Assembly (NCBI RefSeq): GCF_001949145.1
Contig: NW_019091390.1
Span: forward strand, 1,004,237 to 1,064,647
Length of the DNA: 60,411 nucleotides
Reading direction: 5' to 3'
Origin: Acanthaster planci
Taxonomy: Eukaryota > Echinodermata > Asteroidea > Valvatida > Acanthasteridae
Shown here: in pieces, positions 31,850-46,800 of the stretch
How the letters are laid out: each line of letters starts with the position of its first letter
Position numbering within the stretch: position 1 is the stretch's first letter
The notes under the pieces: model-generated
Seen by the model: only the letters and a program-made list of their open reading frames with translations
Database searches by the model: none
Told to the model about the DNA's origin: nothing
Made by a program: the position numbers and the translations under genes

Positions 31850-34800
31850 ATGGCTGAGTTTGATGCAAGCGACGAGGAAGATCAGGTAAAAAAAAATCGG
31901 TTTTAGTTTTACATCATTTGCCGTGGGAATGATTGCTCTTTTTAATTTGGTGAAAATGGTGTACATGTACCTCCCCGAATATAGCTATCGTTGAATTCAC
32001 GGCGTGACTCTTTTTCTTAGAGAAAGATTGAAATCAGTTGTGAATTGATAAAACATTAGCCCGGTATACCCAGAAATTTGTAGAAGCCATAATGATTGAT
32101 CTTATTTCCCTGAGCTTCGAAAAAGCCCTAAACAAAGGGCAGAAGGGCACAGGTCTGATTTCCTTGAACAGTTTGTGCCACTAACAAATATCCATATTTC
32201 AAAACGATTTTAAGGAACATAACTGATCATGCTGCTCACACTTCAGAGATATTCGATATCATGATGAATTCTGATGAGTGATTAGCAATTATGCATGTAG
32301 CCTACCAGTAGATTTCATTGTTTTTCAAGTTTGTTATGTTTGCTATTGAAAATTGGAATCGACTCTGAATGGAATCATGATTCCTGGATGGAGAGGCATT
32401 CAATTCCAAACATGCTGGAATCGACCAACACTGTAAAAAGTTATTAATTATTGTTATGCATTGCGTTTCCTATACAGTTCTATGATGCATGTGAGAAGCT
32501 TCCAGTCACGTGAGTATCAAATCTTCTAAAGGCACATTGTAAAGTTGGCTCGTTTTGGAATATTGAGACTAGATTTATATTATTTATTTAAAAAAAATGT
32601 TTTAATTTTGTGAAAATTAAGGTTGAAAGCCTGTTTCAGTCTTGGTTGAGTGTAGAGATCGTGTTTGGTTAGTTTGCGAGGAAGGGCAAACTTCAGGGGC
32701 TTGAGGGCACGTGCCAAGTCACTCATTTCCTTGGAATTTTAAAATTTAAACAGAAGAAAATACTGGAAAACATGTCTAGGAAAACAGGAATAAGTGGTCA
32801 TTTATGATGCGTGCTGTTTGTTGTAAATCACAAAAGAGTTAGTTGCAAGCATGATTGTGAGTTTTATGCATGCGTGAAGTTTTAATAATGTGTCTCATAT
32901 GCTAATGTGTTGCCAAGGTGATGACCTCCTTGGACTGCTGAAATACGCACTATTACAATGAATATACTCTTATCGTTGGCCAAACCCGCAACCCCAAAGC
33001 AAACAAATGCCAAAAGCAAAACCCATAACAAAGAATGCCTAAATGTAAAAAATATAAAACATTGAAATGTTTTTACCTTCCAACAAGTGGAGAGTTAAGG
33101 ACTGTTTGGGTTAAGAAGAGGGCCTGCATGTAGACTGCAATCGTTGACGTTTGTGTATATAGCTAGCCAGCTAGGGCTGAGTGCTATGGTGTGGTTTTTA
33201 TGGAGCAAGGATAACACATACCTGTATCTACATCTTCCTGCTTGGGCTGCCTGGTGAAATATTGATGGTAATGGTTGCTGTGCTCTAAGAGATGCATCGG
33301 AGCTCATTTAGCATTGATATCAACCCGATTACTTGGCCAGATGTCATGAATATTCATGCCGTCTGGGCGGTATTGTTACTGGTAGCTTGGCCCCTCCCTT
33401 GACTGTGTGGGTGCTACAATCACGTTCTTGGGTCACGGTTGACTTGTGCTGTCTATTTTCCCTGCTGATATAGGCCCTGCTTGTTAAATTATGAAAGTTC
33501 CAGCTTGGATTGTGCTGTTGAAGGGATAAGGCCACCGTTCCTTCATATTTTTGCTGATACCAAGAATCCAACTGCATTTTTTAATTGGGGTGTGCAGTCT
33601 GTTATTGTCCAACTTGCCTTGAATTGAAAGCCTATGCATCAAAGTTGACTAAGTTGTATTCATTTACATATGTACATCTACAGCTTCTACCTGAGATGAC
33701 ATTGCAGTTTTTGGCATGAAAACCCCAAAGGCATTAAAATACCCTTTGAAATTAGTGAAACCAAAGTTGAAATGTGTATCTACATGTACATGTATAAAAA
33801 AACAAAACAGTGTCTTGAGAAAAAAAACCTGCATGGTGTCCATAGGGTGCCAGATGCCCTTTTGGCTGAAATGAAAGTTCAGTCTGGTTGACTACAAAAG
33901 GACACCATGGTCAAAACAAGGTCAAAGAGAGGCCACCGTAGTCTCTGTGGTATTCTAGACTTATTCTGAAGGCAACACATCACTAATGCATCAAAGCCAT
34001 GCCTTTTGTTAACACTTCCGTGTTAAGCATGAATGATAATCTAGTTACAGGCCAAATGTGCTGATTTGCTGTTGAAAACTTAACACTTTGGTGATCTTAA
34101 GGAGCAGTCAGCTTGTTGGCCTTAAGTCTCTGAAAAACCGAAGTGAGTATTTGTTAATTTTCATGACATTTGCACTTTGAGCACTGAGGAAATCTTTGCC
34201 GTACACAGAGTGGTCTCAAAGCAAAACTAAACGCAAAGTAGTTTTGTGCTAGTTGCATTACAAAGAGCAAAGTGAGCTTGTTTTGATGTATCACTGTGCA
34301 CTAGTTACGTACCGGTATCATGGTAGAGATGGATATAAAAATGTCAGTGAAAAATACCAAGAGTTCCTGTTGGTTCTTCCACAGACATCTAATTCAAAAC
34401 TGACTGTGGCAATTAATTTAGTTGAACATTATTTTTGACAATTTTAATATTGTTAGATGGCCCATTAAAAAACATCTGTTTTTTAGATGACCTGGCTACC
34501 ATCTGTAAATAGAGCTATTATTATTGTGATTTATTTTTAGCATTGGTTCTAAAATTGTAGAGGAGAATTCATTCCGTACAACTTGTGTCCAAAACCTTGG
34601 ATGATCACAACTTCAGTGCACAGCTGTATTTGTGGACAAGAAATGTGGACAAATGTCTCCAACAAAGCATAGTCACATTTATTTCATTGATTTTCACAAT
34701 CTACATGTACCTTTCAAAAAAGAATTTTATTTTCTAAACATTTCAAAGCCACCCTGGCTTTAATGAGGTATTTGAACACCCGTTGATATAAACAGTTTTT

Positions 34801-37800
34801 AATTCAAAAAGTTTTCATGGTTTGAATACATAACATTGTTCTTTCAGTGTTGATTCATGGTCTCCAGAATATCAAAAACTAAGAGGCAGAAGTCACTGCA
34901 TTTTCTGCACAAAAGTACCCCCTCATTCACTTTCAGGACTTGATTCATATTCATAAACTCAGCTTGATTAATATTCATGCATGTCTTCCTTTAGCCACAC
35001 CCACACTGGCAAAGAGAGGGGCATAATAAATTGCAATCTAAATCTATCCTCCTTGCCTGATTGCACCGGTCTCTCGTTGACTTGAGCCTTGCTGTATAGC
35101 AGCATAGCCCACCGTGGCATATATAATGTACATGCACGTTCATAGAGGCACACTGTATTGAATTTAATGCCGCGAAAATCCACGTGACAGACGTCCATTA
35201 GTGCGTAGATTGTCCTGTGTGCCATGTACATGTACACACTCCTGTATACCCTTACCAGTGTGAGGACTGCATTGTTGCAAGTGGTATTGGCATTCGTGTA
35301 GACCTCGTCTCTCGGTCTCTCCATCCGTGGCATCCTCGGGGGAGAGTCCTCCATCACTCATTGTCATGTTAGCATCCGAAGATGCGCCCACCTGTTCGTC
35401 GTCGGCAACATCCACCGAGGAGTCAGGAGCAATCCCACAATGCACTGAGGCTTCTCTTATGTACGTATATGTACGCGGAATTCCTACACACACAAATGTG
35501 TTTGTTGAATTACTGGATAGTCATAATCTTACCAAATGAGAAAGGTGTGAAAAAAACTCTTCTCAATAGAACTTACAATGTATTACTGTGGACTAATTGT
35601 ATATGTTTGCATGTACTTATACTCATGTGCTCATTTGGTGTACAGTTTGTGGACTTTAGCATAAAAGAGGTCCACATTTGAAGACATTGTGTGGACTTGC
35701 ACACGTACAGTTTGCCCAGTATTACCATCTGTCTGAAAAACAGTTTCAGAGGCATTTGGGACAAAGGGCTGTCTGCAGTGTAAAGGAAAGGTCAAGGAAA
35801 CCACTGAAAATCTAGCTTGAGACTACATGTACGCGGAGCGAGAGAAGAAACCGATGCTTTCTGTTGAGTATTCTTGCATGCAAACACGTACATATATGTA
35901 CAGAGTACATGTACATGTACATGTACATACTGGCACATCATTGATTATGGTACGCGTAAAGATAGCTTACCAACTTCTGCTGGTAGTGATGAAACCAACA
36001 CAGTAGGTAAAACAGTTATGCATCGTACATAGACACTGTTACACGTACTTGCCTAAGTACATGTAAAGTTTATAGGGGTTGATAAATCTTATTTTAGGTT
36101 TCTAAAATTAATACGATTCTTGTGTTTGTTTCACTTTCATGTTCAATGTTTTTGCATATGAAAGGATTTCTGTAAATGATTGTCGAGTTCATTTTGCAGG
36201 ATCAATACAAACATGCACTTGATTTGGTTGTCAGTCTCTTGTAAAAAGTGATGATGTCTTTAGATGCAACCTTCCCTAAAAGAAGCTCAACAATTTGGGG
36301 TATAGTCTGCTCAGCCTAGAAGTTGTTGGAAATTGTTGTTTTGAATGTTCAGTGTGTGTGAAGTTGATTTTCAATCAGAAAAAAAACTGTCACCTTGTAA
36401 AAGATCTTTCTGCACTGGAAATGAATGTGTGACTAACTGTTGTCTTTATGTCTTGTTGTTTGATCATTGTATTTTCTTACTGTGTCTTACTTGTATTCAT
36501 TCCGGCATTGTTTTTAAGTGTCAGAATTGGAGCTTTTTAGTTGAGCACTTTTTAACAAGAAATTTTGAAAGCCCTCCACTTTCCTTGTTTCTCTAGGAAC
36601 TTTGTTGTCATCAGTGACTAAGTAGCTTGATAATTTCTGTATTTGTAATTATTACAATCATGACCTGTTTCCCGGAAAACTTGGAGGAAGCAGTACAGAA
36701 ACAAATGTTGATAAATGATGAGGGAGGGTTGATAGCACAAATTATGGATCATTGGAAAACCAATCATTACTTTTCTAAATTATTAAAAATGTGCTCAAAA
36801 TTACACAAATTCAATTTTGGTTTTTAGTTTCTTAGTCCGGATTTTGTTGGAACAGGTTACAATTCTTCTCCTTGTTATTATTTTTATTCAATGCATTTTT
36901 TTTTGTCAGTAGCTATAGCATCCGTGTATGTCTGTCAAGGTAAATTTATGAAAGTGGCAGAGTGGCTATCGGTATCACAGTCGATTGGCTAATGGAAGGC
37001 GTCGAATGCAATTAGAAATGTGTCTGTCCTGTCAGTGTGCTTGATTAGACCATGGACAGTTTATGTGTTACTATTTGGCCGTTATCCGCATTTAGCCCAT
37101 GAGCTTCTACTTGTTAAAAACTGGCCTAGCACATATTACATGTGGGTGCATATAAATTCTCCATTCACTGAACAGTGTATGTTGTTGTGAATGGAATGTT
37201 TTTAAGTTTTCTTTCATTGAGTTTAAAAAAAAATTCCATCTGCAAAAGGATGATGTCGTAAAGACCTGAATACATGGGATAATAAAATCACATGGGAAAC
37301 TGTTCAATTGAATTTGACAAGTGTGTGGAAGAATTGAACCAATGAACATATTTTTCCTTTTTGTAAGTGACGATCATAATTGCTCCTGTTGTGTGTCAGA
37401 TTGAGTCCTGTGGCACACCTTTTCACACGCCATGGTTTCAATGTACATGAAGTAATTTAAGCTTTGTGTCAGTGATTTTAATGTAATCCTCGGTGCCGAT
37501 ACCTACATCTGCTTGGATGAATTATTTATTAATCCCAACCTCTCATTCTTTGACGGGTGCAGACCTGTTTATCGTCATTAATCACTGATGTTATTAGCCC
37601 TAGACCTTTTCTTTTGTTTTAGGTCTACACGCAAACGGTGCATGGGCTTGCGGCGTAAACACGAGCAATAGTTTGCTGAAGTCTGCAGGCAGATGAAAAA
37701 AATGCCAAAGCTAATTGTGCCTCATTCCTGAATGATCAATAACACTGCTCTGGATTTGTAAGATGACTCTCGAAAGTTATTCCAGCCGGCTTGTTTAGTT

Positions 37801-40800
37801 TGCATCTATGTTCAGTTTAGTAAATAAACTACAGTTCATGGGCTTTTCCCTGCCCAGCAAGCATTCTAACCATAGTTTTCATCATACAGTAATCTCAAAA
37901 CAAAATAATTCACGTGCATGTTTTGTGAACTTTTAAAAATCATTGGAATGGGCACAAGTGGGAATGAAAGCCTGTATTCATAGCTCAGGTCGTGATCTGT
38001 GAAAAAAGTAGAGAACATTGGCTGAGACACTTGGTGAAGTTTATCATGCAGATAATTCAGAAACTCAGGAGAAGTTTTTGGAAAATCTTGCAAACCAAAA
38101 ACAATTTTTTTGTTTAAACATGCCGACAGTGTAATAGGTAATTGTACAGTTTTTAACACCCTTATATGTAGAACACACTTTTACTAACATAATGCGCTGT
38201 GTTTTTTTTGTCATAATCAGACCCCCCCTCAATGAGAGGCATAAAAGTGGCTCAGGATGGAACAAAGACTTGGCATCTTGTTGTAAAAGTATTCCAGTGC
38301 ATACTCACAAGTTACACTCAACTCTTTGGATGATTCCAAGTTGAATATGAAAAACTTTCAAGACAGCAACGTGGAATTAAAACTTTTTTGGACTAGTTCT
38401 CAAACTTTCCGAATAAGAAACGAGCAGGCCCTGTATCGTTTGCAAGATCAATTTCTTTTCTTTAGCCTTCTGGGATATTCCAGCATCTACATGTAAACAG
38501 ATCCATAGTCACTCGACTGTATGACGACAGCACACCGACAGAATCTTCCATTGCTTGATTCTGTGAAATTCTCAACTTTTAAATCTTTCATTTTTTTTAG
38601 CAGTTAAGTCTCATTTTGCTGGAGCACCCCGCATGCTGAGCTCTGCTTTTTCAAGGTTTCAGAATGTCTTTTTTTTTCCTCATTCTGTTTTTCTATCACA
38701 GAGCCCAGGGAATGGACCTGGCTGCTTCCATCGAGGACACTAAGGTCTCCTTGGATCTCTTCCTCAACAACAACTTCAACGAGGCTAGGTCACGTCTAAA
38801 ACCATGGTACGGTCTCGCATCCACTCCAAAATGAAATAATGTGATACCGGATACTGAGCACACGTATGTTAGTAATTGCAAATGGGGAGTACAGACAGAA
38901 TGGAATACTTCCATGTAAAGAGGAGTCAGTCGTCTGGAAACTTCTGAAATTAACTGTTACAGATCCAAGAAGGCCTTTTTTTTTTTCAAATGAATCTTAT
39001 GCACTCAATAGCAGTTCACAAGTTGCATGCAAATGAAAAGATATTTTTAGACCAGCTGGCTTACCCTGCTTGCATTTGTTTGAGGTATCAGTGCCTTTAA
39101 TCATTAAAGTGAAGCTAAATTCTAGACTTATGTAAAGAAAATTACACCACTTTTGCGCATTTAGGGGCAGTGCAGTATTCATGTTTTGTTAAGGCTTGTT
39201 CAGTGACGTTTACAATGCAGGGAGTTAGGGTTCAGGTAAAGAGCGTAATCACGAATGCCCTAGGCATGTTAACATCAGCGTGTTGGTTTCTTTTCCTCTA
39301 GGGTTTCCTCCAGTATGTACCATGCCTTGGGCTATGGCACCATCAGCTACCTCCAGGCCATCATGACCTTTGACCCGGACGATATCACCGAAGCCATCAA
39401 GTGGGTCAAGAACTCCATTGAGGTGTCCAATCGTTTCCGTCGCCACAGCAACATGATGGAGTCCATGTCCAAGATGGTGCGCAAGGCAAACTACGACAAC
39501 TACACCGACGGTAAGTCAGGGCCGGTGCGCCACTATCGGCAGTCATGAAAAAAAACGAAGCAAGTCATTCCTAAGGTACTTCAGGGGATCTGAAAAACTT
39601 CTGAAAAAATTTCCATTTCAGAGGCACTTTAGTATCATGAAGCTATGAAGTTGAACTCCTTGCACATGTACGTCTAGAAGTGCTTATATTTCAATCTATT
39701 AAAATTTATTTTCTGATCAGATCAAAAGATTGGATGTGTGCCAAAATGAATTGTGAAAACTAGGTTTAGAGCAGATTGTGTAAAAACTGAGAAAAAACAG
39801 ATTCGAACCCCTATAAACATTTTTAAAAAATCTAAAAACAATACAAATCTTTTCCACACAAAAAGGAAATCAGACAAAAGGGTGCCGGCCTGCGACTTTG
39901 TAAATACAATGATACTCATTCACATGTTTTATGTTGAGTATTCGCAGATCACATCATTTTATTGGCTACCTCTCCCCCTTCCCCCAAACTGTGAAAAGCT
40001 TAATTGCCTGATATTGAACACCGACAATTTTTTTGGTATTGATTTGATTCTGTCACTTTACACTGTTAATGGACACCATGTGAGTAAATGCATTAATGGT
40101 GTGGTGGCTACATGTATGCCATGTGCATGTACGTAAGTTTACTAATGTACATGTATCTATCGAACAATGTCATTTATTTCCCAAGCTCCCTTTCCATTTT
40201 ATAAATTAGGGGTCCAATTTTGCCCCAGTCCTTGTCATGTCTGACATTTATCATTATGTAAGTTCAGAACACATTCTCTTATTTCCAAGAGTGATGAATT
40301 AATGCAGTTTACCTTCCAAACAAATAGAAAAAGTTTGAAATCAATTTCAGTGATGGTTCCATGTCGAATAAGAAAGGTCAGATGTAACAGGGACACTTCA
40401 ATGTCACACCTTTGGACCCCTAATTTATAGAACGACCCATATGTACATTGATCATACATGATCATGCGTATGAAGGAATTGGAGCGCATATATACTTAAA
40501 ACATGTAAAATAGGATTGTGTTTTGATCTCAAGCTAATTTCAGTGCAGAATTCAAGTAGGAGTAGAAAGAAAATTCTGGACAAAACTATGAACCCATCGC
40601 TGGCAGAAATCCTTGTTCCAAATAGTCTGTCTTTATGCAGATACAATGTACATGTATATATACATGAGCTTGCACAGTACCGATGTATACATGTACATGT
40701 ACATCTAATTAGCACACTGGGTTGGTGTTAATATTTTGACTGTTGAACTGCGGTACACAGGTTAGGTGTAGCAGGGACAAAAAATGTTACACCTTTGACC

Positions 40801-43800
40801 TGAAGTGACAGAATGGCCCACATGTACACTTGTACATGGTGTCTACATGTACATACGGTATTCAGAAGGCATTTTAAATTGGGGCTTTACCAGAAAATTA
40901 ACACGTGAAACAGTTTTGCTGGAGTTAATGATGCCCAGTAGACTCGAAACTGCTTGTTTGGGGTTGAAGAGTTCTACTGGTCAAGGTTTTTGTGTCTGGA
41001 AAATATTTCCAACTCCCTGCATATAATTACATTCAAGGCCTCATGCCTCACGCTAGTCACAATAACAGGCAAGGCTCAGAAATAAGTCTTGTAGACATAT
41101 GACAATATAAAAATATCAAAAATAAGATATACTACATACATGTATAATACGCATACTGCACGTATATATTATCTAGCCATACTCTTGTTTTTGTTTTTTT
41201 GTCTTAATGGGTCTTGTTTTGTTGTCTCATCTGTTTGGACTCCCAAGAGCAAACTCAATTAAACGTGTTTTGGCCTGTTTTACTTTTATGCAGAATGTGA
41301 AAATATTAAACTGAATATACATGTTTATTTGTTAAATACAGGAGAAGCAAAATAAAAATAATAGTGGGAAAAAAAAGTGGTTGTGGGCAATTTCTTTTTA
41401 TTGGTTTCGAGGTTAGATGTGAATCACAAAGAAATATTTTGTGCACCATCAGCTGTATTAAGGTGTGGGTATTTTTACTCAAAGGGGCCCTCTGTTGTCA
41501 GAACTGCTATTGGGGAATTTCTTGGTTAGCAATGTGACTGATATTTTTTGCCAGTAAATCAATCTAAAGTTCTGAGCTTGTTGCTCCTAGCCACTGATGT
41601 CATCACTGCCATGGTTGCACAACTTGTATTAATGACCTGTGTATCCAATTCCCTGCAAGGACTAATTGAATTCAGGAGGTGGGATTATGAGGATTATACA
41701 CAACCACTGGACTTTGCTATCGGGGATTTGAATAATCGAACTGTCGGCAGACCAGGCAGACCAAGTAACATGTTCTGCACTCTGGGGGAACATGGACACT
41801 ATCTCTCACACACAGGTGTGGGGTATCACACACACTCAACCTGTGTGTGGCCATGTCACTTGGATGAATTGTGTTGTTTACAAAATTAATCGTGGTGGAA
41901 AATGAGGGGGAATGGAGCGTTGAAAGAGAATTGGACTCTGGGCAGAATGGTAGCAGTGAAAATTGGCAAAAGAAAATCCTGGCGACTTGTACATTGTACT
42001 TGTGCATAAAGGGCGTGTAATCATGTATCTTTTGGAGATTTGGCATTGCATGGATTTGAGGTTGCTCAAAATAAGTAGGAATATCTGTATAATTGAACTC
42101 ATTTAAGCACATGGCGTTTTATTTGGTTTTCAAAAGCACTGGTATTAAGGCACATCACATACAAGTTTTATGATGAGATTTTGATGTGTTTCAGAAAAAA
42201 TATCCTTAATCTATTTTCAGATTTCCTTGAATGTGTAAACAAAAACCCTGATTTAAAAAATGGGATCTCCAGTACATCGTTGTCTTATAAAAGGGAAAAC
42301 TGTTAGTCAAAAGGTGTGTTCCACATACCATGTACGTGCATAGAGTATTCCTCAGAAAGGATATAGAGTATATTATATTTTGGTCAGTTTGCACTGGAGA
42401 ATTGTAAAATCAAACCGTGGCTCCTCCTAAATTGAAAAAAAAAGGAAAAACCATGAACGAGCCTGAGAAGAGCCTGAGAGTCTATGACGTACTTCACCCT
42501 CATGGAATAATGTCCTCTCCCAAATTGTGTCTCTCGTCATGTCGGATCTTGGAAAAAGCAATTAGAGGCGGGCAGAACTCCGAAAAGCAGGGTTGACCTT
42601 TTCGATGACGCCGCAACGGCAGGCTTTCTTGTGAAATTTCCCTCCACGGAATTCTTGTGTGGAGTTGGGGGAAAAAAATCTCACCGAAGCAACCCTCACC
42701 CCCCGCCCAAAAAAATTAAAATAATCATGAGGGAATTGTACATGTATGATGGAAAGTATCTGGTGTGTTTGAAAATCACTTCATTAAATCTGCAACAGGG
42801 TAATCCTTCTTACTGTCATAGCAATCTCACTGTCTTATTAATCTTAGTCATTTCAAATTTAAAATGCTATGAATTTTTTTCTGTGTGCCAAGAGTGTTGG
42901 CATTGGGTAGAGAGGCCTGTAGGAAATTTGCTACATTCATATGTACACCTATTGGAAGTTTCTTATTACTATATTTTTTGGCTTGCGCTATCTCAGCGAC
43001 TCATTCTTGTTTGCATGCCTTCAGTTTTGGTTGTCATGGGGACATTTCAGAATGTTCACTCAAGGCACCCACTTTTTTGTCTAATGCTCACTGATTCTGG
43101 GTAAATTGTGTTGCCAAGGTCAACTTTGACCTTGATAATTAGTAGTCAAATGGGAAGAGGTTGAACTAAAAAAGGGAATGGAATGTTGAAATGAAACACT
43201 TTGTTACATTCTATTGATTTTTAAAATGCATACATGCACAGATCGAAAGAGTTTTGGCCACATTTGTGATGCTATGATTGTAATGAAAATTTGTATGGGC
43301 CAAATTGAATTAAATGTAAGTTAAGCATACACATATAAAAAAGACACACTGGCAGTAGCATTACACATGTGTCCAGATGAATTCTGGCAAACCTTACTTC
43401 CATGGGTACCATGTGCATCATATGCCCTGATGAGTTTACCCATGGAGGTAGGAAAATGATTGTACAATCCCTTGTACTGTACATGTATTGGTGAACATGT
43501 TCTTATGGAGGGGTATAAATGTTTATGTTACACTGCACCGTATATTAAGGAAATGTTTGCCTAACTTGGCAAGATTTTTGCCTCGTTTTACCGTCAGTGG
43601 TCCATGTCAAATAATTGATGCAGGTTCTGTTCAAGAAAAGTGGGGCCGTGAAATTCTGCCTTACTTTTCAAGGGGGCCAAATCTACATGTATGTATATGC
43701 AAACAAATTTTCATCTGTAGATGAAAGCACTTAATGGTGATGTTGTTCCAAATCCACTGGATCTTGAGAGGTGCTTACTAATGTATTTCTGGAAGTAAAA

Positions 43801-46800
43801 AGTCAGAGCAGTATGCCTCAGGGAGTCAGTTATGAAGTACATTTGCGTGGATGTATAGATCTGAAGGACAAAATACCAGAACAGTTGTTGAGCGTTACTT
43901 AATCGTTCATGTCTTTTTTTCAAGTGTTTTCCACAGTGGACAGAAATCATAAATGTGCTGTTGAAATAAAATATGTTTCCCTCAGGGTACTCATACACAA
44001 AAAATACTACCAAGAATTACTAGGAATATATTCAGTGCTTCTAGGTGAAACCGGTCACTCTCCGAAGAGAATGGAGAAAGAAAAATATGGTGTCCTTGGG
44101 TAAGGGCTTTACCAGATTTCCTTTTTAACCTGTATTCTGGAAACGCTCTCGAGTAGAATTTGTTAAATTATTAGTTGATTGCAGTGCAGATGTTCCAGGA
44201 ATGCCTGGCATGGCTGTTCACATGCTCCTTTGGAAGTTGGAGCCAGGAACGAATCCCCCCTGGTAGCAGTGTAGGGCCATGGTTCTTCTTGGAAAAGATT
44301 CTGGAAACATCTTTTGTTTCTTTTGCACGTCTAGCTGAGATTCATGGTGAGCTGTGCTATGCAGAGTCAATTCTAGAAAGAGCACTCATCACGTTCATTC
44401 AAGACGACAACCTCATCAGCTTCATCAAAGGGGGTCTGAAGATCAGAAGTGGTCACCAGTCTTACAAGTGAGTAAAATTCCTTAAATGCGGACTTGACTA
44501 CGAGCCCACTGGAAGTTTTGAGAGCTGTTGAATATCAAGAAGGATGTGCAGTTATCAAATCATCCCGAGAAACAATCAGCAAAATATTCTTTTTATCCCA
44601 ACTTTGCTATATTAAAGGAAATCAAATCTACAAATCTTGGCCATCTCAAGTCATTTATAAATCTTCACTGTTCGCAATCCACCAGGAACTGCATTCAGAT
44701 GTTGCAGCAGAGAAATTGGAAGGATGAATATTCCAAGATGCACTTTGAGAGCGGGGTCCGGTTAGGACTTGGTACCTTCAATTTGGTAGGTACAGATGAC
44801 CAATATTTGCCATCACATGGGTATGTTCCCCGAGGAATGTCGTGCAGTTTGATTTCATCGTAGGAAGTGTCCGAACATATTGGTGGTTTGAGGTTACAGA
44901 TATGGTTACAGATAATTGCAAGCTACGTTGTGGACAGAGAAGTGAAAGCACTTCAGGATGGATTTCAAGTGTTCTTAACAGCACTCCCCAACAGTTTTGT
45001 TTTGATCCTCTCAGAAATACCACAGGTTGGGCACAAAACATCCTTTCTGTGAATGCTTTTAATGTGAAGATGGAAATTTACGTAAGGGTGTTAAACACAA
45101 AGTTCTTTCTTATTTTTATCTCATTACATGTGAAAAAAAAAACCACTTTGTGTTTCAAAACGTGCTTTTCAAGACATGCTGTCTTCGTGTTTTTCCAACC
45201 GTACTTTTGAGTTGTAAATAAGCCTATAGAGGAGTTGATACTTACGAAAAATCTCTCCCTGTTTTTTTTCCCTAGATGATCTCCATGCTTCCCAAGAAGA
45301 TCATGAAATTGTTGGAGTTCATCGGCTTCTCAGGGGATAGGGTAAGTGCCAAAAACAACCGGCAGAAATTCCATTATAAACCAGTGGGAGTAGTAATCAT
45401 AAAATCTCTGTTGTGATGGAGTCTCTCTCATGTCCATGCACCCAGTGCAGGGAAGCGTTCTTCAAAGGCGCTACCTCCTGTAAGTTTCAAAAGTCTAAAG
45501 GGTGTTCTTTTGAAAGACAAGTTAGCTTACATTTTAAAGGCCTTTCAAGGCCCTTCAAGATGAAAGCAAGAATTGATTAAGAACAGGTGGAGGGTGAAGA
45601 ACAAAGGCAATCAATAACAATGCAAAAAAATGTTTGTTGTCATACCAAACAAAGGAGTGTCTCATTGTAGAGGTGGATTTGAAAAGCAACGTGAAAGAGT
45701 CAAAGAAAATCTGGCAGGAAAAGGTTGGATTCGAACCCGGAGACACTGAGTTGAGAGGTGATATCAGTTTGATGACTGTACAGATCTGGGATTCAGTCAT
45801 CTTAATTCATGTATTTTCGTGACTTGTCTTTCAAAAGGTCCTTTGATGTCCCAGAATGGCGACATCTTTTCTAACATTCTCTCTCCCTTGCATTTTTCTT
45901 CCTCCCAGGACCACGGTCTTTCTGAGCTGGAGTCGGGCAGCAAGTTGGACAGTGTCAGGGCACCACTCTGTGCATCGGTGCTCATATGTTACCACACGGT
46001 GGCAACGTATACATTCGGTAGGGACCAATCACAGAACCTATTGTTGAATGATTCATAACTATGCCAATCTACCCAATGCATCCTCTGGGAACTGACCATT
46101 GCATGAATGTGCCCCAGTGTCTGGAAGATTAGAGGGAAATGTTTCTTTCAGTGGAAGGCGGTTTCTTTACAAGTTCACCACAATGCTCATCTACCACAAG
46201 TGATACAGTCACAAACTGTACAAATGAACTGTGACAAAAGTATTCCTTTGTCTTTGTTCATCGTGCTGCTTCTATAAAGCTGCTGGGTAACCGGAACAAC
46301 TCACTGACATGCTGGAAGAAGTTCATCTAATTATGAGGGCACCAGTCTAATACCAGTCTGCCCCGTTCATAACTGATTACATTCATTTCCTCACTCTGAC
46401 GATGGTGTTACTGTCGACTTTGAAAACAACATCTTCGTAAGAGAGGTTCTCAATTTTCTGGTTTATTTAACTTCCCAGGCACAGCAGATGGTGACATCGA
46501 ACATTCCAAGACAATTCTGTCCCCCTGCCTGGAGAAGTACCCGACAGGGGTCATATTCCAGTACTTTGATGGCCGGATTGAGGAGATCACGGGCAACCTG
46601 ACGTCGGTGGGTAAAGAGTAAAGGGGAATGTCCTCTTGAAGGGAACCCTGCCTAATTTATGAATTTGGAGCGATGACTCTTGCTACTGATGTGTTCGTAC
46701 TTGTATCACTATGACTACCCATAGCCGCTCACTGAAATGCTTGTCATGGCTCGCAACGACTGCGAGACTGTACATTCAGACTTTGTTGCTCAGCTGAAAA

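Larger units (their letters stand above)
39511..44334 (+). other. TTC39 intron 4 (4.8 kb), repeat-bearing
   Basis: No exon is recognised. It contains a foldback element at 40201-40428, a related fragment near 40755-40840, several TACATG repeats and an inverted repeat at 43392-43452. The longest frame (42631-43104, plus, 157 codons) has no similarity I recognise and is not flanked by convincing splice sites in a phase that suits exons 4 and 5. Confidence 0.6.

Noticed and set aside
35905-35928. Regular repeats considered as a CRISPR-like array.
   Set aside because: The units are contiguous 6-mers without spacers in a metazoan intron, so it is a microsatellite.
42631-43104. Plus-strand ORF of 157 codons inside TTC39 intron 4.
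   Set aside because: TTC39 exons 4 and 5 join correctly without it (phase 1 to phase 1, conserved residues across the junction), and it has no recognisable similarity.
44494-44785. Alternative plus-strand frames across TTC39 exon 6 (77 and 111 codons) considered as separate genes.
   Set aside because: Only the part from 44686 in one frame continues exon 5 in phase and matches the family; the rest is intron 5 read-through.
45728-45745. B-box-like GGTTCGAATCC on the minus strand, suggesting a tRNA or SINE.
   Set aside because: No A box or cloverleaf can be found at suitable spacing. A similar isolated word at about 39801 also lacks partners.
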